DNA of 64,000 nucleotides from Aliiroseovarius sp. M344. GTDB taxonomy: Bacteria > Pseudomonadota > Alphaproteobacteria > Rhodobacterales > Rhodobacteraceae. The stretch is taken from positions 1,426,001 to 1,490,000 of the forward strand of contig NZ_CP081153.1 of NCBI RefSeq assembly GCF_025140835.1. The letters run 5' to 3'. The position numbers and the translations under genes were made by a program. The notes under the pieces are model-generated. The model ran no database searches. It was not told where the DNA came from and was given only the letters and a program-made list of their open reading frames with translations. The number at the start of each line of letters is the position of its first letter. Within the stretch, counting starts at the first letter, position 1. Below, piece after piece: positions 47,345-57,125 of the stretch.

Positions 47345-49498
47345 TTAACCGCCGCATTTATGTGCTGTTCTGCCGCGCGCGCCGCCAAATCCTGTCAGCT
47401 CGACCTTAAAGCCGAAATCCGTTGTTGGCGTCACATTAGTCGAGGAAGTGAAACGACGCGAGAGGGAAACATCCATAAAAACGCATTCATTTTGATATCG
47501 CAGGCCCAACCCGGCGCGCGTGGCCTGTTGGGCTTCAAGGTCAAAACTGCCATCAGCCGACACGCGCCAGAAATCGCTGATCTGGTACGCGCCGTCCAAC
47601 CGCAACTCGTGCGTCGGGTCCGGGCGGTTTTCCACAATGTCTTCGATGACCCAAATATGCGCGGCGCTGATCTCGAAATCTTCGGCCAGATAAGCGGCGC
47701 GGGTTTCGGCCTTGGTGATCCCAAAATCGTCGTCCAGCAGCGCGCGGCCCTGAAGCGCAAACCGACCGCCCACATTCACATGCGCGCCCAACAGCCAATC
47801 TGATCGGTCGCCAGCCAGACCGGAGGCGTCGGTAAACTGGTCAAACCCGCCTTCACGAAACACCCGACCGGCGGCCAGCGTGAACGCCCAGCCAGACGGC
47901 GAGTGGCGGGTCCAACTTAGACCAACAGCCGCGCGGGCGCCGTCTTCGCGCCTGTCTTGTCCGGGAAAGCGGTTCAGGTCAAACAGGTTGGCTTCATCAA
48001 ATTCCACGAAAACGCTGTCTTCATTGGGGACATTAGCGCCGACCTGTTCGGACCATGCGATATGCGCGACGGGCTCCAGTATATCGACCGCGCCCGAGGC
48101 GGCGACCCGCGACATCGGCCAGCGAAGCGTGACACCGGCAGACGGGGCGGCAAAGCTCTGTTCCGAGTCAAACCGGCTGTCTTGTTCAATCCAATAGACA
48201 TTGGCATCAACGCCAGCTTCGGCCTCAAGCACCAATCCGGCTGGGCCGATCCAGTTGCGGAGCCAGCTGAGCCCAGCACCCAATCGGGCAACATCCCGGC
48301 CAAGGATATCCGCTGTGCTTTCACGGAAATGGGCCTGCCAAGACAAGTTTGCGCGGACTTCGCCACCCGTCCAGCGTGGGAAAAAGCGGCGCTCATAGAT
48401 CGTGTCAATCTGTGCGAAGGGCAATTGATCGAAGATCGGCAACTCGGATTCGCGCAACGTGTCATAGCGCGTCAGGCCGCCAAACACGAACTCATCTCGG
48501 CGCGCGCGCATCACGTTGATTGAATTTCGCAGCCTGTCCTGATCGGAATACCCATAGTCGAGCAGATAGGCGGGGTCTGAGGCCTCTTGCAGCTCGAAGC
48601 TGAGCGTGTAGTCGCGGGGCAGGGCAAATTCACCCTCACCAAAGACATAATACCGTGTTTGATCTGGTAGGACGCTGTCCCGACTGACGGCGCCGGTAAA
48701 CATGATGTCACCCGCGCGAAAGGCGTGGCGGTATTGAAACTCCAGCGTTGTCGTCTTGGCGGCCAAGAAGGGCGACAGGGTGATATCAGCGTGATCGCCC
48801 AACCGCAGAAAAAAGGGCGCGACAACGCCGATGCCCAATGTCGAACTGGTGCGGATTCTCGGTGGCAGGAACCCGGTCGCCCGTTTCAGCGTCGGGTCAG
48901 GCAGACGCAACCGCGGCAGATAGAAGATCGGCACATCCGCAACCCGAAGCTGGGCACCATGAAAATACAGCTGACGCGCCTTTTCGTCATGCACAACGCG
49001 GTCGGCCCGGATTTGCCAGAGCGGGACCGGGTTGGTTTTACACACATGACAGGACGAGGCGGCCACGCGCGTCATCTGGGTATAACGATCGTTCACCCGG
49101 TTGATCTGAGCGGCTGCGATTTGCAGCTGTTCGTCCAGCACCAGACGCGCACTTTTCAAAAGCCCATTGCGTAAATCTGACGACAGCTCAGCGGCCTCAG
49201 CGATCAGAACGGTGCCGTCGTCGCGGGTGATTGTGATCGGCCCTTCAATGCTCAGCTTGTCGGTGGCCTTATCATACACAACCCGCGTCGCAGACAGGCG
49301 CGTTCCCTGATACAAAACCACCACGTTGCCTTGGGCGATCAGCATGCCATTGCCTTCGACGCGGACCTGATCCGCGATCAGACTGGCTTGCCCCGCTATG
49401 GCGGGGGCCGCAGGCAGCATGGCGGCGCCAGTGGCGACCGCAAGACCCAACCACGCGGTGCAAAAACCGGTGCGAAGTTTGCGCAGAAGGCTCATCAT
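47345..49498 (-). CDS. lptD: LPS-assembly protein LptD
   Basis: Outer-membrane beta-barrel that places LPS in the outer leaflet. The 717-residue product has a signal peptide ending near AAPAIAGQ and an N-terminal OstA-like jellyroll (about residues 30-160, with VEGNGMLIAQGNVVVLYQG). The barrel domain begins with FYLPRLRLPDPTLKRATGFLPPR and SSTLGIGVVAPFFLRLGDHADITLSP. CHVC gives two cysteines in the jellyroll linker. The ATG at 49498 overlaps the lptG stop by four bases; a second ATG three bases on is also possible. Confidence 0.95.
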   Translation of the reverse strand: MMSLLRKLRTGFCTAWLGLAVATGAAMLPAAPAIAGQASLIADQVRVEGNGMLIAQGNVVVLYQGTRLSATRVVYDKATDKLSIEGPITITRDDGTVLIAEAAELSSDLRNGLLKSARLVLDEQLQIAAAQINRVNDRYTQMTRVAASSCHVCKTNPVPLWQIRADRVVHDEKARQLYFHGAQLRVADVPIFYLPRLRLPDPTLKRATGFLPPRIRTSSTLGIGVVAPFFLRLGDHADITLSPFLAAKTTTLEFQYRHAFRAGDIMFTGAVSRDSVLPDQTRYYVFGEGEFALPRDYTLSFELQEASDPAYLLDYGYSDQDRLRNSINVMRARRDEFVFGGLTRYDTLRESELPIFDQLPFAQIDTIYERRFFPRWTGGEVRANLSWQAHFRESTADILGRDVARLGAGLSWLRNWIGPAGLVLEAEAGVDANVYWIEQDSRFDSEQSFAAPSAGVTLRWPMSRVAASGAVDILEPVAHIAWSEQVGANVPNEDSVFVEFDEANLFDLNRFPGQDRREDGARAAVGLSWTRHSPSGWAFTLAAGRVFREGGFDQFTDASGLAGDRSDWLLGAHVNVGGRFALQGRALLDDDFGITKAETRAAYLAEDFEISAAHIWVIEDIVENRPDPTHELRLDGAYQISDFWRVSADGSFDLEAQQATRAGLGLRYQNECVFMDVSLSRRFTSSTNVTPTTDFGFKVELTGFGGARGRTAHKCGG

Positions 49499-50592
49499 CC
49501 GTCCTCCAGATGCAATAAAAGCCCCATAGGCAACAGGATCGCAGCAATGGGCGGCGCCCAAGCCGCGAGTATGATGGGAATCTGACCGTTCTCACCCAAG
49601 ATTTGCGCGAAATTGCGAATGAAATATGCGCCGAAGCCCATGACCAGCGCCATCAGAACCATGATACCAGTGCGCCCAAACCGCGTGTGTCGCATGGTAA
49701 AGCCCGCCCCAATCAGGACCATGGCCACCATGAAAACCGGCAATGCCAGCTCCATCTGGAACCAAACCCTGTGCGCGCGGGCCGAAAAACCCGCAGCTTC
49801 CAGTTGGCCAATAAAGCTGGGCATATCCCAGATCGAGATCGAGCTTGGTTTGCCAAAACTATCGCGGATCCGATCCTGCGTCAGGTTCGATGAAACTAGG
49901 TATTCGTTGTATGCCTCGGCTTCCAGTTCGGGGTTGTCGGCATTTTCCAGATCCCAGACCTTTGCGGTGGTCAATGACCACTGGCCGGGTTCAAGCTTGG
50001 CGGTTTCCGCCTCGATCCGCAGGATGGGCAGACCGTCGGGCGCAAACGAGAAGAAAGTAACGCCCGACAGGCTTGTGCCTTCTAGATCTGATCGCGTGGC
50101 GCGGATCACGGTCTGGCCATCCTCGTTGCCCTGCCGAAGCCAGACCCCTTCTGTGGAAATGGATAAAACAGAATCTGACGTGCCTTTGTATTGTGCCGAG
50201 ATGCGTTCGTATTTTTTCGATGTGGCGGCAGCAATCGGGTTACCAATGGCCACGGCGATCACGCCAAACAAGAACACTGCGATGGCAGGCGATACGAGGG
50301 TGTTCAAGGCGGACCGTCCGGCGGCGCGCGTCACCACCATTTCGGAACTGCGCGCTAGGCTGAGGAACATCCAAAGCGTCGCCAGTATGACAATCAGCGG
50401 CAGAATGCGGTACATCCAGACCGGTGCGTTCAAAAGGGTAAGGCCCAGAATATTGCGAAATCCAACCGCGGCGGAATCGAACCGGCGCATACTTTCCACC
50501 ATATCCAGCAGCACAAAGAGCATGGCCAGAACCACCAACATGGTCAGGAAGGCAAACATGAAGCGCCGCGCTATATAGAGGTGAAGCTTCAT
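49495..50592 (-). CDS. lptG: LPS export ABC transporter permease LptG
   Basis: One of the two membrane subunits of the LptB2FG extractor. The 365-residue protein has the YjgP/YjgQ layout: three N-terminal helices (MKLHLYIARRFMFAFLTML..., through SLARSSEMVVTRAAGRS), a periplasmic beta-jellyroll (about 125-260) and three C-terminal helices. SEMVVTRAAG is the coupling-helix region. The ATG at 50592 overlaps the lptF stop by four bases. lptB is not in the window. Confidence 0.94.
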   Translation of the reverse strand: MKLHLYIARRFMFAFLTMLVVLAMLFVLLDMVESMRRFDSAAVGFRNILGLTLLNAPVWMYRILPLIVILATLWMFLSLARSSEMVVTRAAGRSALNTLVSPAIAVFLFGVIAVAIGNPIAAATSKKYERISAQYKGTSDSVLSISTEGVWLRQGNEDGQTVIRATRSDLEGTSLSGVTFFSFAPDGLPILRIEAETAKLEPGQWSLTTAKVWDLENADNPELEAEAYNEYLVSSNLTQDRIRDSFGKPSSISIWDMPSFIGQLEAAGFSARAHRVWFQMELALPVFMVAMVLIGAGFTMRHTRFGRTGIMVLMALVMGFGAYFIRNFAQILGENGQIPIILAAWAPPIAAILLPMGLLLHLEDG

Positions 50593-51788
50593 GCGGTGTC
50601 TCCGGCGGGCAGGCGGTTCATTTCGCGCAAGGTCCGGCGGCGCAACCGCATGTCGCGGGGCGAAGGCCTGCCGGACATGATCAGCACAAAGATATTGAAA
50701 ATCGCGCCCACAAGCGTTGCCACATAGACAAGCCATAGCTGGCCGTCAGCACGCCGCGCCATATCAAGCATCGTGTTGTCCAGTGTTTGCAGCAGGGCAA
50801 CTGCGCCAAGGGCCATGACCACTTGTCGCCACAGTCCAAACCGGCTGAAGCCGGCAACGATCAGCATGGAAAACCCGGTCATAGCCGTCACGATGGAATA
50901 CAGCGCCTGAGCATTGCGAAAATGGCCTTCTGCCCGCAGGGCGGCGCGGGTTTCGCCTGTCTCAGTCAGCGTCGCCGCAGGCGGGTTCAGCAGCTCGGGC
51001 GTGTAAATCTGGGTCACCGTGCGATCACCCCCAATTGGCCCTGTCAAAAGTGCCGAGATGTCATAGGTGAAATTCTTGAACCCTGTCGTCGATAACCGCT
51101 GTGTTTTACTGTTCAAAACCTGAGCCAACCCATCGAACATGATCAACCGTGGACCTACATCGGTCCGCAGGATCAACGCTTTTTTCGCGGTATAGGTAAA
51201 CTTCTGCGCCGGATTGCGTTCGTCAGACAGAAAAATGTCTTTCAGTTCGCCTGATACGCTGATTTCGCGGATGTAAAGCGTGACGCCCTCGACAGGATGG
51301 ACGAAACTGCCTTCGGTCAGAAAGCGCGCGGTGATGTTCTCAGCAACTTCGGCTTGCCGCTCAGCAAAGCGAAGCTGGCTCATCGGCACCAGGACATGGG
51401 TCAGAACCAACATGAAAAGCGCGGTGAACACGCCGAAGACCAGAACAGGCCGGGCAAGGCGGAACGGGCCATATCCGGCAGCCTGCGCGACGACCAGTTC
51501 GCTTTCCGAGTTCAGCCGGTTTGTCACCGAGACCGCCGCTGCGAACGAAGCAATCGGAATGATGAAAACAATCACCCCCGGCACAATCATCGCCGAGAAT
51601 TCCAAAAACACCATTGCGGTCTGTCCGCTGGCAATCAACTGATCGAACAGCTGAACCGCCCGGTTCACCCAGAAGAGCAAAACCAGCACCAGCCCGTAAA
51701 AGCCAAACAGCAAAATAAGCTGCGACAGCATATAGCGGTCGAATCTGGCCACGATACCCCCGGTTAACCCCAACATGTTGTGTTTCAT
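50589..51788 (-). CDS. lptF: LPS export ABC transporter permease LptF
   Basis: Partner of LptG. The 399-residue product has the same three-helix / beta-jellyroll / three-helix plan, with FDRYMLSQLILLFGFYGLVLVLLFWVNRAVQLFDQLI and the coupling helix region LNSESELVVAQAAGYGPF. The in-frame ATG at 51788 is annotated. A GTG at 51752 (giving VARFDRYML, after GGGGG) matches the usual family N-terminus and may be the real start. It diverges from pepA over 96 bases, which must contain both promoters. Confidence 0.93.
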   Translation of the reverse strand: MKHNMLGLTGGIVARFDRYMLSQLILLFGFYGLVLVLLFWVNRAVQLFDQLIASGQTAMVFLEFSAMIVPGVIVFIIPIASFAAAVSVTNRLNSESELVVAQAAGYGPFRLARPVLVFGVFTALFMLVLTHVLVPMSQLRFAERQAEVAENITARFLTEGSFVHPVEGVTLYIREISVSGELKDIFLSDERNPAQKFTYTAKKALILRTDVGPRLIMFDGLAQVLNSKTQRLSTTGFKNFTYDISALLTGPIGGDRTVTQIYTPELLNPPAATLTETGETRAALRAEGHFRNAQALYSIVTAMTGFSMLIVAGFSRFGLWRQVVMALGAVALLQTLDNTMLDMARRADGQLWLVYVATLVGAIFNIFVLIMSGRPSPRDMRLRRRTLREMNRLPAGDTA

Positions 51789-51884
51789 TTTCTAGCCGAT
51801 CCCACCGCCGGGGAAAACTGCTATCTGGCCTTTCGTGACGGGGCTGGCTAGGAATGGCAAAAGATTGCCTGAAAGGAATGTCAT

Positions 51885-53360
51885 ATGACGACCCCGATCC
51901 AGCCCGTTTTCAGCGAAGTAAACCTTGATCCCATTGGGGAACATGAGGGCCGCGTGGCGGTTGTTTTGTCCGAGCCGGGCAAACTGCACCCGGCCGCGCG
52001 CCGGGTCAATAAGCTGACCCGTGGCGCGCTGTTGCGCTTTATAGAAAGCCCTGCGTTTGAAAAGATGAAAGAGGGTGACGCGCATGATCTGGCCTTCCCG
52101 ACGGGTATGAAGGCCGAAGCCGTGCAAGTTGTTCGACTGTCGCCGCGCGCGGACCTGAACCTTGCACGCAAGGCTGGCGGTGCCATTGGTAAGTCACTGG
52201 CAGGAAAGGATGTTCTGGTTCTGGCGGGCCCCGTGAAACACGCGGATGATCTGGCGCTTGGGGCGGTTTTGCGAGCCTATGCGTTCAACGATCATAAATC
52301 TGACAAGGACGGCACCGCTGAAGGCGGCAGCCTGATGCTTATGGTGTCGCGGGTCGATCAATTTGACGGCGCAGCCGAACGGATCGCCGCGCAAAGCGAT
52401 GGGGTTTTCTTCACCCGTGATCTGGTGAACGAACCGGCCAACGTGCTGACCACCACTGAATTTGCCGATCGACTGGTCGACCTCAAAAAACTGGGCGTGA
52501 AAGTGAAGGTGCTGGAGGAAGCAGCGCTTGAGAAACTTGGTATGCGCGCGCTTTTGGCCGTGGGACAGGGCTCCGAAGCCCCGTCGAAAGTGGTCGTCAT
52601 GGAATGGATGGGCGGCGAAAAGGACATCGCGCCGCTTGCGCTGGTGGGCAAGGGCGTTGTGTTTGATACCGGCGGTATCAGCATCAAGCCAGCCGCTGGT
52701 ATGGAAGACATGACCATGGATATGGGCGGTGCGGGCACCGTCGCGGGTGTCATGAAGACGCTGGCAACCCGCAAAGCCAAGGCCAATGTGGTTGGTCTGG
52801 TGGGGCTGGTTGAAAACATGCCCGACGGGCGGGCACAACGCCCCGGCGATATCGTGACATCGATGAAAGGCGACACGATTGAGGTGATCAATACCGACGC
52901 GGAAGGGCGGCTCGTTCTGTGCGACGTGATGTGGTATGCACAGGAAGAATTTAAGCCCGCTGGCATGATCGACCTTGCCACCTTAACCGGCGCGATTGTC
53001 ATTGGGTTGGGGCATGAGAACACCGGCGTCTTCTCAAACGATGATACGCTGTGTGACGGTCTTTTGGACGCCGCAAAAGCCGAAGGCGAAGGTGCATGGC
53101 GGATGCCGATGGGGCCGGGTTATGACCAACTGATCAAATCGCACAAAGCGGACATGAAGAATGTCGGTGGTCGTGCGGCGGGCTCGATCACCGCGGCGCA
53201 GTTCCTTGGCCGGTTTGTCAAGGAAGGCCAGCCGTGGATCCACCTTGATATCGCAGGCACCGCGCAGGTTGACCAGGACGGGCCATTGGCCCCCAAAGGC
53301 GCGACCGGCTGGGGGGTTTTGGCGCTGAACCGTCTTGTGCAGGATATGTTCGAGGCCTGA
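51885..53360 (+). CDS. pepA: Leucyl aminopeptidase (M17)
   Basis: Dizinc cytosolic aminopeptidase. The 491-residue protein has an N-terminal alpha/beta domain and the catalytic domain with VGKGVVFDTGGISIKPAAGMEDMTMDMGGAG. The family signature NTDAEGRLVLCD and the C-terminal GRAAGSITAAQFLGRF complete the active site. The ATG has GAAAGGAATG upstream. holC begins 4 bases after the stop, so both are likely co-transcribed. Confidence 0.97.
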   Translation: MTTPIQPVFSEVNLDPIGEHEGRVAVVLSEPGKLHPAARRVNKLTRGALLRFIESPAFEKMKEGDAHDLAFPTGMKAEAVQVVRLSPRADLNLARKAGGAIGKSLAGKDVLVLAGPVKHADDLALGAVLRAYAFNDHKSDKDGTAEGGSLMLMVSRVDQFDGAAERIAAQSDGVFFTRDLVNEPANVLTTTEFADRLVDLKKLGVKVKVLEEAALEKLGMRALLAVGQGSEAPSKVVVMEWMGGEKDIAPLALVGKGVVFDTGGISIKPAAGMEDMTMDMGGAGTVAGVMKTLATRKAKANVVGLVGLVENMPDGRAQRPGDIVTSMKGDTIEVINTDAEGRLVLCDVMWYAQEEFKPAGMIDLATLTGAIVIGLGHENTGVFSNDDTLCDGLLDAAKAEGEGAWRMPMGPGYDQLIKSHKADMKNVGGRAAGSITAAQFLGRFVKEGQPWIHLDIAGTAQVDQDGPLAPKGATGWGVLALNRLVQDMFEA

Positions 53361-53364
53361 TCAC

Positions 53365-53877
53365 ATGTCAGACCCCGCAGCAGAAACCCCAAGTGGGCAG
53401 GGCGCGTCACAGGAAAAGACCGGCGAGGTTTTTTTCTATCACATGACGCGCAGCCCGCTTGAGGCCACATTGCCGACCTTGCTGCAAAAATCGCTGGAAG
53501 CGGGTTGGAAAATCTGCGTCCGGGGAACGGATGAAAAGCGGATCGACTGGTTGGACGAACGCTTATGGACGACGTCTGACGACGGGTTCTTGCCACATGG
53601 TCGGGACGGTGGGCCGCATGACGACGATCAACCGGTGCTGTTGACCACCAAGACCGCGATCTCCAATCAGGCAGACGCGCTGATTTCGGTCGATGGGGCT
53701 GCTGTTGCCGCTGTTGAAATGACGCGCCTCACGCGCGTCAGCATCCTTTTCGACGGCAATGACCCCGACGCTGTTGCGCATGCGCGCACCCAGTGGAAAG
53801 ATGTGGTTGCCGCGGGCTGCACAGCGAAATACTGGAGCCAGGAAAGCGGCCGGTGGGAGATGAAGGCAAGCGCGTAA
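53365..53877 (+). CDS. holC: DNA polymerase III subunit chi
   Basis: Clamp-loader accessory subunit that connects the replisome with SSB. The 170-residue product has the family N-terminus FFYHMTRSPLEATLPTLLQKSLEAGWKICVRG and the region LDERLWTTSDDGFLPHG followed by DDDQPVLLTT. These match the chi pattern Y.L...........v..l..k....g..v.i......... lD..LWt....sFlPH. An N-terminal tail of about 25 polar residues is extra. The ATG at 53365 is chosen over an upstream start inside pepA. Confidence 0.93.
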   Translation: MSDPAAETPSGQGASQEKTGEVFFYHMTRSPLEATLPTLLQKSLEAGWKICVRGTDEKRIDWLDERLWTTSDDGFLPHGRDGGPHDDDQPVLLTTKTAISNQADALISVDGAAVAAVEMTRLTRVSILFDGNDPDAVAHARTQWKDVVAAGCTAKYWSQESGRWEMKASA

Positions 53878-53905
53878 CGCATTGCTTTCAAAAATCTAAA
53901 ATCGC

Positions 53906-54493
53906 CTAATTGCCGCGCGTCAGTATCAACCTGTCGCGTTCGATTTCGATCTTTTCAAACCGTTGAAGATAGTCGTTGCCCAGCAGCGACCCCGGCATCT
54001 CGCCGTCATTTACCCAGACCTCGACGCCAAAATCCTCGATCCCCAACAACTCAACCCGCGCGATACGGGCAGGTGCCGTGCGTACCGGGCCATTGGCGCT
54101 CATCGCGCGACCGAAGAACCGAAGCGCCTCCATCTGTACGCCTGCGCGCAGGGCGTCGTCTTTGGTCAGAACAATCTGGCTCGCACCGGTGTCGACCACG
54201 AAGTCGATCGGCTGTCCGTTCATCAGAAGGGTTGCGTAAAAGTGCCCGTCATGCGCCCGGGGCAGCTCGATCTGACCGGTTTCTTGCACCACGCTTTGCC
54301 GGGGCGTGATGTCGTTTCGAATATCCTGCCACAACCCGACACCGGCCAGTGCACCAATGAAAATCAGCCCCCAGATCAGGGCATGACGGAAGGTCTGACC
54401 AATGTTTTTCCGATTTTCGGCAATGAAATAGCCGCCAATCGCCACCAAAAGCAGGGTTAGATAAATCGCACGTGCATAGTCGTCGCCGGTCAT
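53906..54493 (-). CDS. Membrane-anchored TIGR02281-family clan AA aspartic protease
   Basis: A 195-residue protein. Two hydrophobic segments near the N-terminus (about 9-23 and 36-54) precede a single retropepsin-like domain with the active site FVVDTGASQIVLTKDDA and the later ELLGIEDFGVEVWVNDGEMPGSLLGNDYL (LLGxxxL). The domain likely faces the periplasm and works as a dimer, as retroviral-type proteases do. Substrates are unknown. It stands alone on the minus strand. Confidence 0.9.
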   Translation of the reverse strand: MTGDDYARAIYLTLLLVAIGGYFIAENRKNIGQTFRHALIWGLIFIGALAGVGLWQDIRNDITPRQSVVQETGQIELPRAHDGHFYATLLMNGQPIDFVVDTGASQIVLTKDDALRAGVQMEALRFFGRAMSANGPVRTAPARIARVELLGIEDFGVEVWVNDGEMPGSLLGNDYLQRFEKIEIERDRLILTRGN

Positions 54494-54574
54494 ACTGGTC
54501 TCCGAAACCCATATCCATAGATATAGGAAGCGGCGCGCCCAATGTCATCGGGTCAATGCGCCGCGTGCGGACCG

Positions 54575-55204
54575 TCAGCCGCCCATCAGGCCAAAATCGC
54601 GTAAACCTTCCAGCACAAACTGCACAGCCAAAGCGGCCAGCAACATACCCAGCAGACGGGTCACCACCTTGATGCCGGTTTCGCGTAGCAGACGTTCCAA
54701 CAACGAGGCTGCGTTGAACAGGATAAAGGCGATCAGAAGCACCAACGCCATGACGGTCAGGGCAAGCCCGACGCCCGCCAGGCCTTCGCCCTGACCCGAC
54801 AACAGGATCACAGTCGCGATCGAGCCGGGACCGGCGATCAGCGGCATCGCCAGCGGGAACACCGATGGGTCTTCGTGGTTGTCGCCACCTTCTTCGGATT
54901 GGTCCTTGCGTCGCTGGGTACGCCGTTCAAACAGCATATCAAGCGCTGTCAAAAGAAGCAGGATACCACCCGCAATGCGGAACGCGGGCATCGAGATGCC
55001 CAGAAAGTTCAGCACCCCTTCGCCCAGAAACGCAAACAGCGTCAGGATCAGTGCTGCAATGGCGCAGGCGCGTAGCGCAATCGCGCGCCGATGAGGCACA
55101 GTCATCCCTTGGGTCAAAGCCATGAATAAGGGCGAGATGCCAATCGGATCCATCACCACAAACAGGGTGACAAAAGCTGGTACGAACAGATCAATATCCA
55201 TCAT
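54575..55204 (-). CDS. MarC family integral membrane protein
   Basis: A 209-residue protein with six membrane helices in two halves. The N-terminal half has FVTLFVVMDPIGISPLFMALTQGM, and FRIAGGILLLLTALDMLF precedes a charged loop. The second half begins FPLAMPLIAGPGSIATVILL, the internal repeat typical of MarC. The family has no settled function; the early link with antibiotic resistance was not upheld. Starts: ATG at 55204 shares one base with the ABC-F stop (TGATG), so translation is probably coupled. Confidence 0.92.
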   Translation of the reverse strand: MMDIDLFVPAFVTLFVVMDPIGISPLFMALTQGMTVPHRRAIALRACAIAALILTLFAFLGEGVLNFLGISMPAFRIAGGILLLLTALDMLFERRTQRRKDQSEEGGDNHEDPSVFPLAMPLIAGPGSIATVILLSGQGEGLAGVGLALTVMALVLLIAFILFNAASLLERLLRETGIKVVTRLLGMLLAALAVQFVLEGLRDFGLMGG

Positions 55205-57060
55205 CAAGCCTCTGCTTTTTCTAATTTTTCCTGCGCGCGCAGCCAGATTTCCTCAGCCCGGTCGAGCGCTTCGTGAACCTCGGCGTGTTTCTTTTGCCAG
55301 ACCACAACTTCGTCTTTCCGCTCGGGCTCGTAGAGCTCCGGATCGCCCAGTTTGGCGTCCAGCTTGTCGCGCATTTCTTCTAGTTTGGTGACGCGCGCCT
55401 CAGCTTTGCGCAGTTCAGCGCGCAAGGTCAGGATGGTGTCGCGGTCTGCGCGCTTTGCTTTTGGCTTCGGAGCTTTTGCCTTCGCGGGCTTTTTGCTGTC
55501 ATCCGGGGTCAGAAGCATCTTGCGATAGGTTTGCAGGTCTTCCTCGTAGGGATCGACATGCCCGTTTTTCACCAACCAAAGGCGGTCCGCCACCATCGAC
55601 AGCAAATGCATGTCATGGCTGACCAATATCACCGCACCGCTATAGGTGGTCAGTGCCTCGACCAAAGCTTCGCGGCTTTCGATGTCCAAGTGGTTGGTCG
55701 GTTCATCGAGGATCAACAAATGCGGGGCGGGCAGGGTTGCCAAGAGCAGCGACAGGCGCGCTTTTTGGCCGCCAGACAGCCGTCCAACCTCGGTGTCAGC
55801 TTGATCTGGGCCCAGGCCAAAACTCGCCAAACGTGCGCGCAGCTTTGCCTGCCCTTCAGCGGCGCGTTCGCGCATCAAATGTTGCAGGGGCGTTTCATCG
55901 ATATAGAGTTCGTCCACCTGATGCTGTGCAAAGAAACCAATGCGCAGTTTACTCGAGGACACCATGTTGCCCTCCATCAGGTCCAATCGACCAGACAGCA
56001 GTTTGGATAGCGTGGATTTTCCTTCGCCGTTTCGTCCAAGCAACGCGATGCGGTCGTCTTGATCAATGCGCAAGTTCAGATTGCGCAGAACAATGGTTTC
56101 ACCGTAACCCACAGCCGCCATTTCTGTGGCGATGATGGGTGGCGGAAGCTCTTCAGGCTTGGGGAATGTGAACACGGTGCGCGCCACATCTTCTGGCGCG
56201 CGAATGGTTTCCATTTTCTCCAGCGCCTTCACACGTGACTGGGCTTGTTTGGCCTTGGAAGCTTTAGCTTTAAAACGGTTTACAAAGGCTTGTAAATGCT
56301 CGCGTTTGGCGTCTTGCTTCTTGGCCGCCGATGCCTGAAGGGCACGTTGCTGTGCCCGCTGTTTGGCGAACATATCATAGGTGCCCGTGTAGTAGATCAG
56401 CCCCTTGTCTTCGAGGTGTAAGATGCCACCGACCGAGCGGTTCAGCAGCTCGCGGTCGTGCGAGACGATCAGCACCGTGTGGGGATATTTGACCAGATAG
56501 GCCTCAAGCCACAGCGCGCCTTCCAAATCCAGATAGTTGGTCGGCTCGTCCAGCAACAACAGGTCAGGCTCGGAAAACAACACCGCCGCCAAAGCCACAC
56601 GCATGCGCCACCCGCCCGAAAACGCCGAACAGGGCATTTGTTGTTCGTTGTTGGTAAAGCCAAGCCCCTTCAGGATCGAAGCCGCCCGCGCTTCGGCCGA
56701 CCAGGCGTCAATATCTGACAGGCGTGTCTGGACCTCGGCGATGCGGGTTGGATCGGTGGCCGTTTCGGCTTCCGCCATCAAAGCTTCGCGTTCTGTGTCC
56801 GCGCGCAAAACCGTGTCGATCAACGAGACCTCGTTGCCGGGCACCTCTTGGCTGACGCCGCCAATTTTCCAGCCTTTAGGCAGTGAAACGGTACCTGTGT
56901 CCAACACCATCTCGCAGCGAATGATCTTGAACAGCGTCGTCTTGCCAGAGCCGTTGCGCCCCACCAGACCCACTTTGTGGCCTGTCGGAATGGTCACCGA
57001 GGCGTTTTCAACCAAAGTGCGACCAGAGATGGAGTAGGTGATGTCTGAAATACGTAACAT
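55204..57060 (-). CDS. ABC-F family ATP-binding protein
   Basis: Soluble protein with two ABC domains and no membrane part. The 618 residues contain Walker A GLVGRNGSGKTTLFK, signature FSGGWRMRVALAAVL, Walker B DLLLLDEPTNYLDLEG, a linker (about 235-300) rich in Lys/Ala/Gln, and the second set ALLGRNGEGKSTLSK, LSGGQKARLSLLLA, LLILDEPTNHLDIES. A C-terminal basic region and coiled coil (about 520-615) resemble those of Uup/YheS-like members. ABC-F proteins act on the ribosome E-site in translation control or antibiotic protection. Which type this is remains open. Confidence 0.94.
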   Translation of the reverse strand: MLRISDITYSISGRTLVENASVTIPTGHKVGLVGRNGSGKTTLFKIIRCEMVLDTGTVSLPKGWKIGGVSQEVPGNEVSLIDTVLRADTEREALMAEAETATDPTRIAEVQTRLSDIDAWSAEARAASILKGLGFTNNEQQMPCSAFSGGWRMRVALAAVLFSEPDLLLLDEPTNYLDLEGALWLEAYLVKYPHTVLIVSHDRELLNRSVGGILHLEDKGLIYYTGTYDMFAKQRAQQRALQASAAKKQDAKREHLQAFVNRFKAKASKAKQAQSRVKALEKMETIRAPEDVARTVFTFPKPEELPPPIIATEMAAVGYGETIVLRNLNLRIDQDDRIALLGRNGEGKSTLSKLLSGRLDLMEGNMVSSSKLRIGFFAQHQVDELYIDETPLQHLMRERAAEGQAKLRARLASFGLGPDQADTEVGRLSGGQKARLSLLLATLPAPHLLILDEPTNHLDIESREALVEALTTYSGAVILVSHDMHLLSMVADRLWLVKNGHVDPYEEDLQTYRKMLLTPDDSKKPAKAKAPKPKAKRADRDTILTLRAELRKAEARVTKLEEMRDKLDAKLGDPELYEPERKDEVVVWQKKHAEVHEALDRAEEIWLRAQEKLEKAEA

Positions 57061-57083
57061 GCGAGGCGCATATCAGAGCCTTT

Positions 57084-57120
57084 ACAGTGGCGCTAGACGC
57101 AACACGCCCGGCGCCACTGT
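57084..57120. terminator. Perfect 10-pair inverted repeat between the small exported protein and ABC-F gene
   Basis: ACAGTGGCGC (57084-57093) pairs with GCGCCACTGT (57111-57120) around a 17-base loop. Both neighbouring genes are on the minus strand. In that direction no T-run follows, whereas TTCTTTTT follows on the plus strand. It is a probable transcript-end or processing hairpin. Confidence 0.5.
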
Positions 57121-57125
57121 TCTTT